From Methanoculleus sp. UBA430 (GTDB taxonomy: Archaea > Halobacteriota > Methanomicrobia > Methanomicrobiales > Methanoculleaceae): a stretch of 64,000 nucleotides of DNA. This document shows, piece by piece, positions 8,106-15,889 of the stretch (its first letter is position 1; every line of letters begins with the position of its first letter). The position numbers and the translations under genes are program-made. A model generated the notes under the pieces. The model did no database searches, had not been told where the DNA came from, and saw nothing but the letters and a program-made list of their open reading frames with translations. Where the stretch lies: contig NZ_DAXW01000004.1 of NCBI RefSeq assembly GCF_002506585.1, positions 92,551 through 156,550 on the forward strand, written 5' to 3'.

Positions 8106-9362
8106 TTACTCCAGACTCCGTTTCGCTCGCTCCAGGGCGGCCTGTCCCAGATCGAGCATCTCTTTCGCTTTCTCGCGCGTCCTTCCCTCGGCCGTGATCC
8201 GGACCTTCGGTTCGGTCCCGCTTGCCCGGACCAGGTACCAGCCGTCTTCGTCCTCGAACCGGACCCCGTGGGTCGGTTCGTCGGCTCCCATCGCCGTCAT
8301 AACCTCGCGGGGCGATCCGATGCGGTAGGACTCCCGAAGGAGGGTGTACCTCGGCATCCGGTCGAGTTCCTCTGCAATCGACCACTCGGACGCGATCTCG
8401 CAGAGGAGGGCCGCGGCGTAGATCCCGTCCGGGCAGAAGGAGTGTTCGGGGAATATCCAGCTTCCCGACGCCTCGCCGCCGAAATCTCCCCAGGAGAGGA
8501 GTTCCTCGGAGACGAAACTGTCGCCGACGGGGGTGCGGTGGACCTCCGCGACCTCCTCGATCGCCATCGAGGCGTCGACGGTGGTGACGACGCGCTTCCG
8601 GTCGAGGTACTTCGCAAAGAGCATCAGGAGGTGGTCCCCGTCGATGTAGCGGCCCCGCTCGTCGAAGGCCATCATCCGGTCGGCGTCGCCGTCGTGGATG
8701 ATCGCACATGCGGCCTCCCGCTTCCGGACAAGCTCCCCGATGTAGGGGAGGTTCGCCTCGAGCGGCTCCGAAGGCCGGGCAAACCGGCCGGAGACGTTGC
8801 AGTTCAGCCCGACGACGGTCACCCCCGCCGCTGCAAGGAGGTCGGGGCTGACGACACCTCCCGCACCGTTGCCGCAGTCGAGCACGACCCTGATCGGTCG
8901 CGAGAGGCTTATCCGGTCGAGGATTGCGTCCCGGTGCGCATCAACCGCATCGGTAGGAAGGACGCGCCCCTGCTCGTCCCAGCTCTTCCAGTGGGAACTC
9001 CTGAGCGCCTCCTCGATCGCTGTCTGCTGCCGGAGGGTGAACGACGAGCCGTCGGGGTTGAGCAGTTTTACCCCGTTGTAGGACTCGGGGTTATGCGAGG
9101 CGGTGATCATGCACCCTGCGTCCACGTACCCTGTCGCGTGTGCGACCGTCGGGGTGGGCGCGATGCCGCAGGTGTAGACGGTTGCACCGGCCGAGAGCAT
9201 CCCGGCGATGATGCAGTGTTCCAGTAACTCGCTGGTCGTGCGGGTATCCCTGCCCACGACGACGCCCGATGCGCCGCCTGCAGTGGCTGCTCCTATGCGG
9301 AGCGCGAGATCGACGAGACCGGGGTCAAATTCCCGCCGGATTCCGGAAGAGCCGAAAAGCAT
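8106..9362 (-). CDS. glmM: Phosphoglucosamine mutase
   Basis: 418 aa, slightly shorter than the usual 440-450. The start MLFGSSGIRREF carries the family N-terminal motif. The phospho-serine is Ser89 in MITASHNPESYNG; the Mg-binding loop is DGDADRMMAFD near residue 229; the C-terminal phosphate-binding loop is RASGTEPKVRITAEGR. It interconverts glucosamine-6-P and glucosamine-1-P, linking glmS to the two GlmU-like genes in the same operon. The ATG follows GGAG closely. An oligo-T run separates it from the upstream gene. Confidence 0.96.
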   Translation of the reverse strand: MLFGSSGIRREFDPGLVDLALRIGAATAGGASGVVVGRDTRTTSELLEHCIIAGMLSAGATVYTCGIAPTPTVAHATGYVDAGCMITASHNPESYNGVKLLNPDGSSFTLRQQTAIEEALRSSHWKSWDEQGRVLPTDAVDAHRDAILDRISLSRPIRVVLDCGNGAGGVVSPDLLAAAGVTVVGLNCNVSGRFARPSEPLEANLPYIGELVRKREAACAIIHDGDADRMMAFDERGRYIDGDHLLMLFAKYLDRKRVVTTVDASMAIEEVAEVHRTPVGDSFVSEELLSWGDFGGEASGSWIFPEHSFCPDGIYAAALLCEIASEWSIAEELDRMPRYTLLRESYRIGSPREVMTAMGADEPTHGVRFEDEDGWYLVRASGTEPKVRITAEGRTREKAKEMLDLGQAALERAKRSLE

Positions 9363-9387
9363 ACTCCTGTATACTCATTTCTTCCCT

Positions 9388-9394
9388 AAAAAAA
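9388..9394 (-). terminator. Oligo-T terminator candidate between the 9400 gene and glmM
   Basis: Seven consecutive A on the plus strand (T7 on the coding minus strand) begin 6 nt after the stop codon at 9400. Archaeal RNA polymerase terminates at short T-runs, so this probably ends the pcm-cyclase-9400 transcript at least partly. No hairpin precedes it. Confidence 0.5.
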
Positions 9395-9399
9395 GGTAT

Positions 9400-10005
9400 T
9401 CATCGGCCGTGAGGGCACCAGTGTTCGAGATTTATGTGGGCACTGACCCCGGCGGTCGACGGCCCGAGGAAGATCATCCGCTTCCGTCCCCGGTACTCGT
9501 CGATGCAGGCGACCCCCGCGTCGGTCGTCATGCCGTCGCCGGCGACCAGGAAGAGATCGGCCGCTTCCGGCGAGTCGACCACCTGATTCCCGAGGGCCCG
9601 CTCGAGGACCGGCATCGGGCCGACGAGGTAGACGCATTTTCCGGCGACCTCGCGGGAGAGTTCCGCAAGGCAGGGGCCGTAGCAGTCGGGGGTGCAGGGG
9701 CGGAGTTTCCGCGAGAGGCAGAGGAACGCCGAGACGGCGTTGACGATCGCGCCCGCCGCCGCTCGTTGTTTCTGGTTTGCGAGCGGTGCGCCGAACATGA
9801 ATGAGATCCGGGTGTTGGCCCGGACGGGTTCGCTCGTGATGAACTGTCCCCGCTTCCCGCCGAAATGCCCCTCCATCGGGACCCCTTTCGGGTATTGGCA
9901 GACATCTGCGTCGTAGTTCACCCTGAGCGTCACGATCCCGTCCTCGCACCCGCTGTCCGCGAGGATCGTCTCGAGTTTTCCTATAGCATCGTGCCAGAAC
10001 GTCAC
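9400..10005 (-). CDS. Conserved archaeal protein of unknown function with a CxxxCxxxC motif
   Basis: 201 aa; I do not recognise a characterised family with certainty. An N-terminal domain (about 1-115) contains QYPKGVPMEGHFGGKRGQFIT and ends in a cysteine cluster, PCTPDCYGPC, which could bind metal or an Fe-S cluster. The C-terminal part (about 125-201) reads like a small Rossmann-type domain (KCVYLVGPMPVLERAL, DLFLVAGDGMTTDAG, MIFLGPSTAGVSA). This resembles DUF364-type putative metal-chelation domains, but the match is only by eye. The start overlaps the cyclase stop by 4 nt, so it is in the pcm/cyclase operon. Confidence 0.7.
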   Translation of the reverse strand: MTFWHDAIGKLETILADSGCEDGIVTLRVNYDADVCQYPKGVPMEGHFGGKRGQFITSEPVRANTRISFMFGAPLANQKQRAAAGAIVNAVSAFLCLSRKLRPCTPDCYGPCLAELSREVAGKCVYLVGPMPVLERALGNQVVDSPEAADLFLVAGDGMTTDAGVACIDEYRGRKRMIFLGPSTAGVSAHINLEHWCPHGR

Positions 10006-10616
10006 GTCAATTCCTCCTTATCCCGGAGGATCGCCCGAACAGGCGACCCGTCCGCGCCTTTGATCCGCAACGGGAGCGCTGCCATGCAGTATTCTCCTTC
10101 CGGGACCGCCGCAAGATCGAGGAGTTCGAGGATGACCATCTCGCTCCCGAGCAGCAGTCGGTGGACCGAGCCGTCGCCGTTAAACTCCTCAATCGACGGG
10201 GTGTCGGTGCCAAGGCAGGTGATCCCGGCCTCGACGAGGACTTCTGCCGCCTCGAGGGAGAGCCCCGGGTACCCGGGATCGAACTCCTGCCGTCCCGAGA
10301 ACCAGGTCTTTAAGAGGAGCGTCCGGGTGCCGGAAAGGCGGCCGGCGAGGTGGCCGGGACCGATGATCCCTTCCGCATCGCTGCAGTCGAGCACCTGCGC
10401 CGGTCCTGCGAGCCTCTCGGGCGGGATTGCATCGACCGTCAGCCCGCCCTCGAGGTAATGAGACGGGGCGTCGATGTGCGTTCCCGTGTGGGTCGCGAGG
10501 GTCATCTCTGTCACCCGGTACTGCCCGTTGTCGATCTCGTTGAACCGGGGCCGGATATCCCCCGGGTAGATGAGGGTATCCTCAGAGAGGGGACGGGTGA
10601 TGTCGTAGACCGTCAC
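10002..10616 (-). CDS. Cyclase-family metal-dependent hydrolase (kynurenine formamidase-like)
   Basis: 204 aa with a GTG start at 10614-10616, chosen because it gives the GTGA overlap with the pcm stop. An upstream ATG at 10637 would add seven residues and a 25-nt overlap. The family metal-binding signature HxGTHxDxPxH is present as ATHTGTHIDAPSHYL near residues 47-61 of the protein. An EEFNGDGSVHRLLL segment follows. Family members hydrolyse formamides or cyclic amides; in methanogens the substrate is not known. It is sandwiched between pcm and the Cys-rich 9400 gene in one operon. Confidence 0.88.
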   Translation of the reverse strand: MTVYDITRPLSEDTLIYPGDIRPRFNEIDNGQYRVTEMTLATHTGTHIDAPSHYLEGGLTVDAIPPERLAGPAQVLDCSDAEGIIGPGHLAGRLSGTRTLLLKTWFSGRQEFDPGYPGLSLEAAEVLVEAGITCLGTDTPSIEEFNGDGSVHRLLLGSEMVILELLDLAAVPEGEYCMAALPLRIKGADGSPVRAILRDKEELT

Positions 10617-11278
10617 AGGCCGTCCTCTCCCCGCCACCCAAACTGCCCGATCAGCGGCACGAAGCAGACGCCGCCGAGCGGGATCTTCTCCACCCTGCCC
10701 TCGCGCTTGACGAGTTTGATGAGGTCCTGGCAGTCCCGCGGCCCGACGGGAGCGATCAGCCGCCCGCCTTCGGCGAGCTGTGTTACCAGGGGGTCGGGGA
10801 TGTCGGGCGATGCGGCCGTGACGACGATGGCGTTGTAGGGCGCCTCCGGCGGATACCCCTCCGTGCCGTCGCCGACGACGACCGTAACGCCGGTGACTCC
10901 CGCCCGGGCGAGGTTCTGTTGCGCCCGGTCGGCGAGGTCCGGGAGGCGCTCGATCGAGATGACCGTCCCGGCGAGTTCAGCGAGGAGTGCGGACTGGTAG
11001 CCGCTGCCGGTCCCGATCTCGAGTACCCGGTCCTCTGGCGACAGAGCGAGTTGTTCGGTCATGACGGCGACGATGTAGGGCTGAGAGATGGTCTGCCCCT
11101 CCCCGATGGGAAGCGGCCGGTCCTCGTAGGCGGCACGCTCAAAGCCCTTCGGCACGAAAAAGTGGCGCGGGATCTTCTCCATCGCGGCAAGCACCCGCTC
11201 GTCCCTGACCCCCCGGGCCCGGATCTGGAACTCCACCATCTCCTCGCGCTCTTTCCGGCAGGGATCGGCCTCTGTCAT
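10613..11278 (-). CDS. pcm: Protein-L-isoaspartate O-methyltransferase
   Basis: 221 aa. It contains the PIMT N-terminal block MVEFQIRARGVRDERVLAAM, the catalytic-site motif GEGQTISQPYIVAVMTEQ, and SAM motif I LEIGTGSGYQSALLAEL, in family order and spacing. The enzyme methylates isoaspartyl residues in aged proteins so that they can revert to aspartate. It is the first gene of a three-gene overlapping minus-strand unit (pcm, cyclase, 9400 gene), and sits 13 nt downstream of the sufB stop, so it may be read through from the suf genes. Confidence 0.95.
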   Translation of the reverse strand: MTEADPCRKEREEMVEFQIRARGVRDERVLAAMEKIPRHFFVPKGFERAAYEDRPLPIGEGQTISQPYIVAVMTEQLALSPEDRVLEIGTGSGYQSALLAELAGTVISIERLPDLADRAQQNLARAGVTGVTVVVGDGTEGYPPEAPYNAIVVTAASPDIPDPLVTQLAEGGRLIAPVGPRDCQDLIKLVKREGRVEKIPLGGVCFVPLIGQFGWRGEDGL

Positions 11279-11291
11279 ACCCTCTCACGAA

Positions 11292-12383
11292 TCAGAATCC
11301 TGATTCAGCTTTATCGATCGCGGCATCGATCTGAGTCTGCAGGACTGCAGGCAGACCGCTGATCTTTACATCCAGGAACCCGCGTATAATGGTTGCGGTA
11401 GCCTCCTCCTCGGAGAGTCCCCGGGCCATGAGGTACTCGATCTCGTGGCGAGCGATCTTACCGACCGCGGCCTCGTGAGAGAGTTCGGTGCCGGTCAGGG
11501 TCCCTTCGATCTCGGGGATGGCGTGGATGATGCCGTCTTTTAAGATCAGGCCCTTGCACTCGATGTGGCCCCGGGTGTTGTCCTTCTCGCCGAGGATGTG
11601 ACCCCGTGAAATGACCTTGCCGCCGGTGGTGATTGCCCGGGTGATGAGTTCGGTGCTTGTGTGCTCGGCGGCAAGGATGGTCCGGGAACCGAGATCGAGG
11701 GTTGAACCCGGCGTCGCAACGACGATGCTCGAGAACCGGGCGACGGCGTTCTTCCCGACCAGGCGTGCCGTCGGGTACATGTTGACCTGGTTGACCGGCT
11801 GCATGCAGATGTAGTTTGAGAGGAAGGTGCCGTCCTCTTCGACGACGGTGGCGCTTCGCGGGAAGACGCTGATCCCCGGGTTCCAGTTGTGGATCATCGT
11901 GGATGTGACTTTGGCGCCTTTGCCGACGTAGATCTCGGTCACCCCGATATGCGCCCCGTGCTCCTTCTGCCAGGAACTCGCGCAACCGGAGATGATGTGA
12001 ATCTCCGAGCCTTCCCGCGCGATGAAGAGGTTGTGGACGTGCTGCACCGGCTCCTCGCGGAGGAAGAGACAGGCCTGAAGGGGCATCTCGACCTTCACGC
12101 CTTCGTGGGCGATGACGACGAGGCCCTGTGGGTTCTCCTGCTTTGCCACGAACTGGGTATACTTGTCCTTATCCTTCGGAACGGCGTTCCAGTAGTAGTC
12201 CTTCACCCAGTCGTACTTCTCGAGGGCGACCTTGATGGGGAGCATCTCGATCCCCTCGGCCCCGCAGGTGGTCTGGATCACCTTCTGGTCGACCTGGAAG
12301 AAACTCCCGCACCGGTTCTGCATCCCGACCTCAAGGCCGGTCAGGGCGAGGCGCTCCCGGTCCTTCTCCGAGAGGTGCTCCAT
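11292..12383 (-). CDS. sufB: SufB/SufD-family Fe-S cluster assembly scaffold (minimal SUF system)
   Basis: 363 aa from ATG 12381-12383, 5 nt after the sufC stop; a longer reading frame to 12470 would intrude into sufC. The C-terminal half has the SufB/SufD parallel beta-helix core (LGSRTILAAEHTSTELITRAITTGG, GHIECKGLILKDG), and the C-terminal helix includes HEIEYLMARGLSEEEATATII, a hallmark of the family. Methanogens usually carry only this protein and SufC, the two-component ancestral SUF/SMS system. It works with SufC to assemble and deliver Fe-S clusters. No SD is obvious before the ATG, so translation may be coupled to sufC. Confidence 0.93.
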   Translation of the reverse strand: MEHLSEKDRERLALTGLEVGMQNRCGSFFQVDQKVIQTTCGAEGIEMLPIKVALEKYDWVKDYYWNAVPKDKDKYTQFVAKQENPQGLVVIAHEGVKVEMPLQACLFLREEPVQHVHNLFIAREGSEIHIISGCASSWQKEHGAHIGVTEIYVGKGAKVTSTMIHNWNPGISVFPRSATVVEEDGTFLSNYICMQPVNQVNMYPTARLVGKNAVARFSSIVVATPGSTLDLGSRTILAAEHTSTELITRAITTGGKVISRGHILGEKDNTRGHIECKGLILKDGIIHAIPEIEGTLTGTELSHEAAVGKIARHEIEYLMARGLSEEEATATIIRGFLDVKISGLPAVLQTQIDAAIDKAESGF

Positions 12384-12388
12384 ATCGG

Positions 12389-13120
12389 TTACATCTGTTT
12401 GCAACGCAGACACTCTCCGTATCCCTTCTCCTTGACGACCCGCAGGATCTCGCGGGGGTTCCCGTGGCACCGGATCTGGCCGTTGATCAGTACGTGGCCC
12501 TGGTCGGCCTCGAGGTAATCGAGGATGTAGCCGGTGTGGGTGATGATGAGACCGCTCCGGCGCCGGTTGACGATGTGGACGTCTTTTTCGAGGAGGCTTG
12601 CGATCTCCTTGCCCATGAGGTTCATGTTCTCGAGGTCGACGCCGCTCTCCGGCTCGTCAAGCATGAGGAAGTCGGGCTGCTGGACCTTCAGTTGTAAGAC
12701 CTCGCTCCGTTTGATCTCACCGCCGGAGAACCCGACGTTGATGTCCCGGGAAAGAAAGTGCTCCATGTTGACCGACTGCGCGAGCGCCTCTATCGCCTCT
12801 TCCCCCATGTGGGATGTGGCGGTGAGCAGTTTCCCGAGTTTCAGCCCGGAGATCGCGGGCGGGTGCTGAAACATCATGCCTATCCCGAGACGGGCCCGCT
12901 CGTGGATCGGCATCCCGGTGATATTCTGCCCTTTAAAAATGATGGATCCCGATGTTATCGTATAGCCGCCGAACCCCATGATCGCTTTGAGCAGCGTGCT
13001 CTTTCCCGAGCCGTTCGGCCCCATCAGGATATGGGTCTCCCCCTGCCCGACGTGGAGGTTGATGTCGTGGAGCACTTCGGTGTCATCCACGCTCACGTGC
13101 AAATCACTGATATCCAGCAT
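12389..13120 (-). CDS. sufC: SufC ABC-type ATPase of Fe-S cluster assembly
   Basis: 243 aa from MLDISDLHVSVDD; an upstream in-frame ATG at 13156 gives an unlikely 12-residue extension. Walker A is MGPNGSGKSTLLKAI, the signature is GFSGGEIKRSEVLQL, and Walker B with the SufC-type D-loop is MLDEPESGVDLENMN. The SufC-specific ITHTGYILDYL switch region is also present. There are no transmembrane segments; SufC is a soluble ATPase that drives conformational change in the SufB scaffold. The downstream sufB begins 5 nt later. The 5' region contains a nested inverted repeat described separately. Confidence 0.96.
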   Translation of the reverse strand: MLDISDLHVSVDDTEVLHDINLHVGQGETHILMGPNGSGKSTLLKAIMGFGGYTITSGSIIFKGQNITGMPIHERARLGIGMMFQHPPAISGLKLGKLLTATSHMGEEAIEALAQSVNMEHFLSRDINVGFSGGEIKRSEVLQLKVQQPDFLMLDEPESGVDLENMNLMGKEIASLLEKDVHIVNRRRSGLIITHTGYILDYLEADQGHVLINGQIRCHGNPREILRVVKEKGYGECLRCKQM

Positions 13121-13199
13121 ACGACACTTCGTTTCATGTATTCGCAGGGGATGCAATTAACACTTGTCAACGGAACAGTTGCCGTTTCAGCGGCAGGAG

Positions 13200-13230
13200 G
13201 GTGAATAGCCGGAATAACCGAGAATTCACC
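13200..13230. promoter_or_regulatory. Nested inverted repeat in the sufC 5' region
   Basis: GGTGAAT (13200-13206) and ATTCACC (13224-13230) are perfect inverse copies separated by 17 nt, with an inner CGG-aataa-CCG dyad. A TATA-like AAATAAAA on the minus strand lies at about 13251-13259, so the repeat would sit just downstream of the likely sufC transcription start, where a repressor could act. It could also form an RNA hairpin in the leader. No known SufR-type motif is recognisable. Confidence 0.4.
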
Positions 13231-13376
13231 AAAACCCGTGTGAATATCCGTTTTATTTGACGAACAGGTCCAGGAATGTTGGCGGATAGGGGCGGGATCG
13301 CCGGCACACTCCCGGTTCTCCACTTTCACCCCGCGCACGGCTTGCGGTTAAATACCGGCCCCACCCTGTTTCATAT

Positions 13377-13532
13377 ATGGAAAGATCTGCATTCACCACG
13401 TTTGCCTCTCTGGCTGAGCGGGCCGCCCGGTACCCGACCATCGTTCGGCGGAGCCAGATGAGTAAGTTGACATACGCCGTCACAACATCTCCGGCACCCC
13501 GCACCCCGCGTGAGGCAGAGGGTTACGCTTAA
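13377..13532 (+). CDS. Possible small ORF (51 aa) upstream of the DNA methyltransferase
   Basis: ATG at 13377 opens a 51-codon frame (MERSAFTTFASLAERAARYP...) that stops at TAA 13530-13532. A TATA-like CGGTTAAATACCG, itself a short palindrome, lies about 30 nt upstream, the spacing expected for a leaderless archaeal mRNA. There is no recognised domain. It is in the same frame as the methyltransferase but two in-frame stops separate them. It may be a leader peptide, a real small gene or chance. The gap 13121-13574 otherwise holds only the sufC control region and the hairpin at 13550-13580. Confidence 0.3.
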   Translation: MERSAFTTFASLAERAARYPTIVRRSQMSKLTYAVTTSPAPRTPREAEGYA

Positions 13533-13549
13533 CCCCTCCTGTGATCCAC

Positions 13550-13580
13550 CGGCACCCCGGAGGGTCATGTCGGGGTGCCG
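13550..13580. repeat. Strong hairpin at the methyltransferase start
   Basis: CGGCACCCCG (13550-13559) pairs perfectly with CGGGGTGCCG (13571-13580) around an 11-nt loop; the flanking CCAC/GTGG extend the stem past one bulged base. The GTG start of the methyltransferase frame (13575) lies in the 3' arm, so the structure could hide the translation start. It could equally be a remnant of a repeat element. Confidence 0.5.
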
Positions 13581-14462
13581 TGGGAAGGCATAGCGAACCG
13601 GAAGGAGAAAAGGAAGATCCGGCGTGGCGCCGGGAGCAAGCATGCCGTATACACTCCTGAGCCTCACGCCGTCCGGCAGTTCGTAGACAGCATCATCTGC
13701 GGCGATGCCGCAGCGGTGCTCCAGGAGATCCCGGATCGGAGCGTCGACCTCGTCGTCACGTCCCCGCCTTACAACTTCGGACACCACTACGCGGACAACA
13801 ACGATACCTGCGAGTGGGACGATTACTTCAGGGGGCTCAAAGCGATCTGGCAGGAGTGCTACCGTCTTCTCAAACCCGGCGGGCGGATGGCGGTCAACGT
13901 ACAACCTCTCTTCTCCGATTACATCCCCACGCACCATGTCATCTCGTCACAGATCCTCGATATCGGCTTCCTCTGGAAGGCGGAGATCCTCTGGGAGAAG
14001 AATACCTATAGCGCCCGGTACACCGCCTGGGGGAGCTGGAAATCGCCGTCGATGCCGTACATGAAGTATACCTGGGAGTTCATCGAGGTCTTCGATAAGG
14101 AGACGCATAAGAAGACCGGAGAGAAAGAGAAGATCGATATCACCGGCGACGAGTTCAAAGAGTGGGTCTTTGCGAGATGGGCCTTCCCGGCGGAGGCGAG
14201 GATGCGGGATTACCGGCACCCGGCGATGTTTCCCGAGGAGCTCCCCCGGCGGGTGATCAAACTCTTCTCCTACCGGGGGGATCTGGTGCTCGATCCCTTC
14301 AACGGTGCAGGGACGACGACGCTCGTCGCCCATCGGCTTGGGCGACGGTTCATTGGCATCGATATCGTCCCGGAGTACTGCGAGACGGCCATGGCCCGGC
14401 TCCGGGGGGAGGGGATGGGGGACGGCGCCTCCTCCCCGGCCCGGTACATCGTCCGGGAGTAA
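13575..14462 (+). CDS. Orphan DNA methyltransferase (beta-type, SPPY; N4-cytosine or N6-adenine)
   Basis: 295 aa if translated from GTG 13575; the true start is uncertain because the next candidate starts are also non-ATG and the conserved region only begins near residue 38 (VDSIICGDAAAVL). Catalytic motif IV is TSPPYNF (Ser63-Phe68). The SAM-binding motif I is VLDPFNGAGTTTLVA near residue 240, so the order is IV before I, the beta class. SPPY is most common in N4-cytosine enzymes such as the CTAG methylase of Methanothermobacter, but the target cannot be inferred. No restriction endonuclease gene flanks it, so it is probably an orphan regulatory or protective methylase. Confidence 0.88.
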   Translation: MPWEGIANRKEKRKIRRGAGSKHAVYTPEPHAVRQFVDSIICGDAAAVLQEIPDRSVDLVVTSPPYNFGHHYADNNDTCEWDDYFRGLKAIWQECYRLLKPGGRMAVNVQPLFSDYIPTHHVISSQILDIGFLWKAEILWEKNTYSARYTAWGSWKSPSMPYMKYTWEFIEVFDKETHKKTGEKEKIDITGDEFKEWVFARWAFPAEARMRDYRHPAMFPEELPRRVIKLFSYRGDLVLDPFNGAGTTTLVAHRLGRRFIGIDIVPEYCETAMARLRGEGMGDGASSPARYIVRE

Positions 14463-14475
14463 GTCCGTCCTCGCC

Positions 14476-15246
14476 TCAGAGGTACTCCGGCAGGTCCGCA
14501 AGCGAGTCGATGACGAGGTCCGGTGTGATGCCCGACCACGCGAGCGTCTCTTCCCGGTACTTACCGGTCCTGACCTGGATCCCTCTCATTCCGCAGGCCT
14601 GGGCACCACCGATATCGGTGACGATGTCGTCGCCGACCATCGCGGCCTCTTCGGGACGCGCCCCTGTCTCTGCGAGCGCACGGAAGAAGAACGCCGGGGA
14701 GGGTTTGCCGATCACCTCTGCCTCCCTGCCGGTGGCGTACTCGAGGGCGGCCGCGAACGGGCCGGCCGAGAGCATCAACCCGTCCGACCCCATCCAGTAA
14801 CGGTCTTTCTCGAGCGCGACGAGGTCTGCGCCGGAGAGGAGAAGCCGGAACGCCCGGTTCATGTTCTCGTAGGTGAACCCTTCGGCGGCGTCGGCGACCA
14901 CGACGGCGTCGGGGTTCTCCTCGACCGCCCGGATGCCCGCGCCCTCAAAGTCGGTCCGGGCGTCGGAGGTGGTGAGGAGGAAGCAGCGTGTCCGGCCTCC
15001 TTCCTTGAGGTGTGCCGCGGCGGCGACCGGGGCGGTGATGACCCAGGCCTCCGGGATGGTGTAGCCGAGGCTTTCCAGCCGGCGGGCAACTGAGGCGCGG
15101 GAGCGGCGGGTGGTGTTCGAGACGAACCGGTAGGGTATTCCCCGCCGGTCGAGTTCCCGGAGTGCCCGGTCTGCACCCTCGATCGGCCGGTCGCCGACGT
15201 AGAGGACACCGTCGATATCGATCAGGAACGCGTGTATGGCGGTCAT
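14476..15246 (-). CDS. HAD-superfamily IIA phosphatase (NagD-like)
   Basis: 256 aa from ATG 15244-15246; the open frame extends further upstream, but the protein clearly begins MTAIHAFLIDIDGVLYVGDRP. Motif I DIDGVLY contains the nucleophilic Asp. Motif II VSNTTRRS, the C2-type cap in the middle, and motifs III/IV GKPSPAFFFRAL with MVGDDIVTDIGGAQ are all present. The family hydrolyses small phosphoesters (nucleotides, 4-nitrophenyl phosphate, phosphoglycolate); the substrate here is unknown. It is monocistronic and convergent with the methyltransferase, 13 nt between stops. Confidence 0.92.
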   Translation of the reverse strand: MTAIHAFLIDIDGVLYVGDRPIEGADRALRELDRRGIPYRFVSNTTRRSRASVARRLESLGYTIPEAWVITAPVAAAAHLKEGGRTRCFLLTTSDARTDFEGAGIRAVEENPDAVVVADAAEGFTYENMNRAFRLLLSGADLVALEKDRYWMGSDGLMLSAGPFAAALEYATGREAEVIGKPSPAFFFRALAETGARPEEAAMVGDDIVTDIGGAQACGMRGIQVRTGKYREETLAWSGITPDLVIDSLADLPEYL

Positions 15247-15266
15247 GGCTCTCTCTGATTGTTGCC

Positions 15267-15282
15267 CGTAAAAGTATTTACG
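15267..15282 (-). promoter_or_regulatory. Palindromic TATA-box region of the NagD-like gene
   Basis: CGTAAA-agta-TTTACG is a perfect 6-bp dyad centred about 28 nt upstream of the ATG at 15246. The AT-rich core would serve as the TATA box of a leaderless or nearly leaderless transcript. The symmetry may be incidental. Confidence 0.4.
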
Positions 15283-15379
15283 TGGTAGCCGGTGGGCGCA
15301 GCACCCGGATAACCGTATTGTGCGTTGTGGTGCATCCGCACCGACCAGGAAACCATCACGGGCAGCAGGAGGCAACGAT

Positions 15380-15889
15380 ATGGACGTATTCGAACGGATT
15401 CCGGTAGATGTGCGGTGGAAGCTGGCCGCCCGGGAGTTCTCCGGGCTGCCGCCCGCCTACCGCAGGGCTATCCGCGACGGCGCCGACGACCTGCTCTACA
15501 ACGAGATTGAGCGGGCGGTGTGGCAGGTGCAGAGCAGGAATGTCGGCGTCATCGCCCGCGCCTTCTGGATGCCGACCGGCGGCGACACGGGTGCTCTTCG
15601 GTCCCGAGTACCGGTACGAGGTCCGGGAATCCCTGTTCGGTGAGGCGCTCCTGACCGTCAGGAAGTGCGCGATGGCAGCGAAGGCAGGCGAGCAGGGAGA
15701 GGATCCTATCGCCGTCTGTAACGCCTGCCACGCGTATGCGAACGCTGCGGTGGCCGGTCTGAACCCGAACTACACGCTGAAATACCGGAGCAGCATCTGC
15801 AGCGGTGATGCCGGAGGCAGGTTCCCGTTCACTTTCGCGACGCGGCGGTTACATTTGAATGCCGGGAGGCACAACTCTCTGTCGGCAGA
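15380..15889 (+). pseudogene. Frameshifted ORF, possibly related to the ATC-hydrolase/V4R-like small-domain proteins
   Basis: A good SD (AGGAGG) precedes ATG 15380 (MDVFERIPVDVRWKLAAREF...). The frame reads well to ARAFWMPTGGDT at about 15588, then ends at 15643 in nonsense. The next frame continues plausibly from there: VLFGPEYRYEVRESLFGEALL, then CNACHAYANAAVAGLNPNYTLKYRSSICSGD. One extra G in the GGG at 15589-15591 explains the break. Near 15820 the sensible frame seems to return to the first one (HFRDAAVTFECREAQL), implying a second, opposite shift. The C-terminal part faintly recalls L-2-amino-thiazoline-4-carboxylate hydrolase-like proteins. Decay and sequencing error are both possible. 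Confidence 0.6.

Noticed and set aside
13253..13504. Minus-strand ORF upstream of sufC
   Set aside because: No ribosome-binding site and poor composition; overlaps the sufC promoter.
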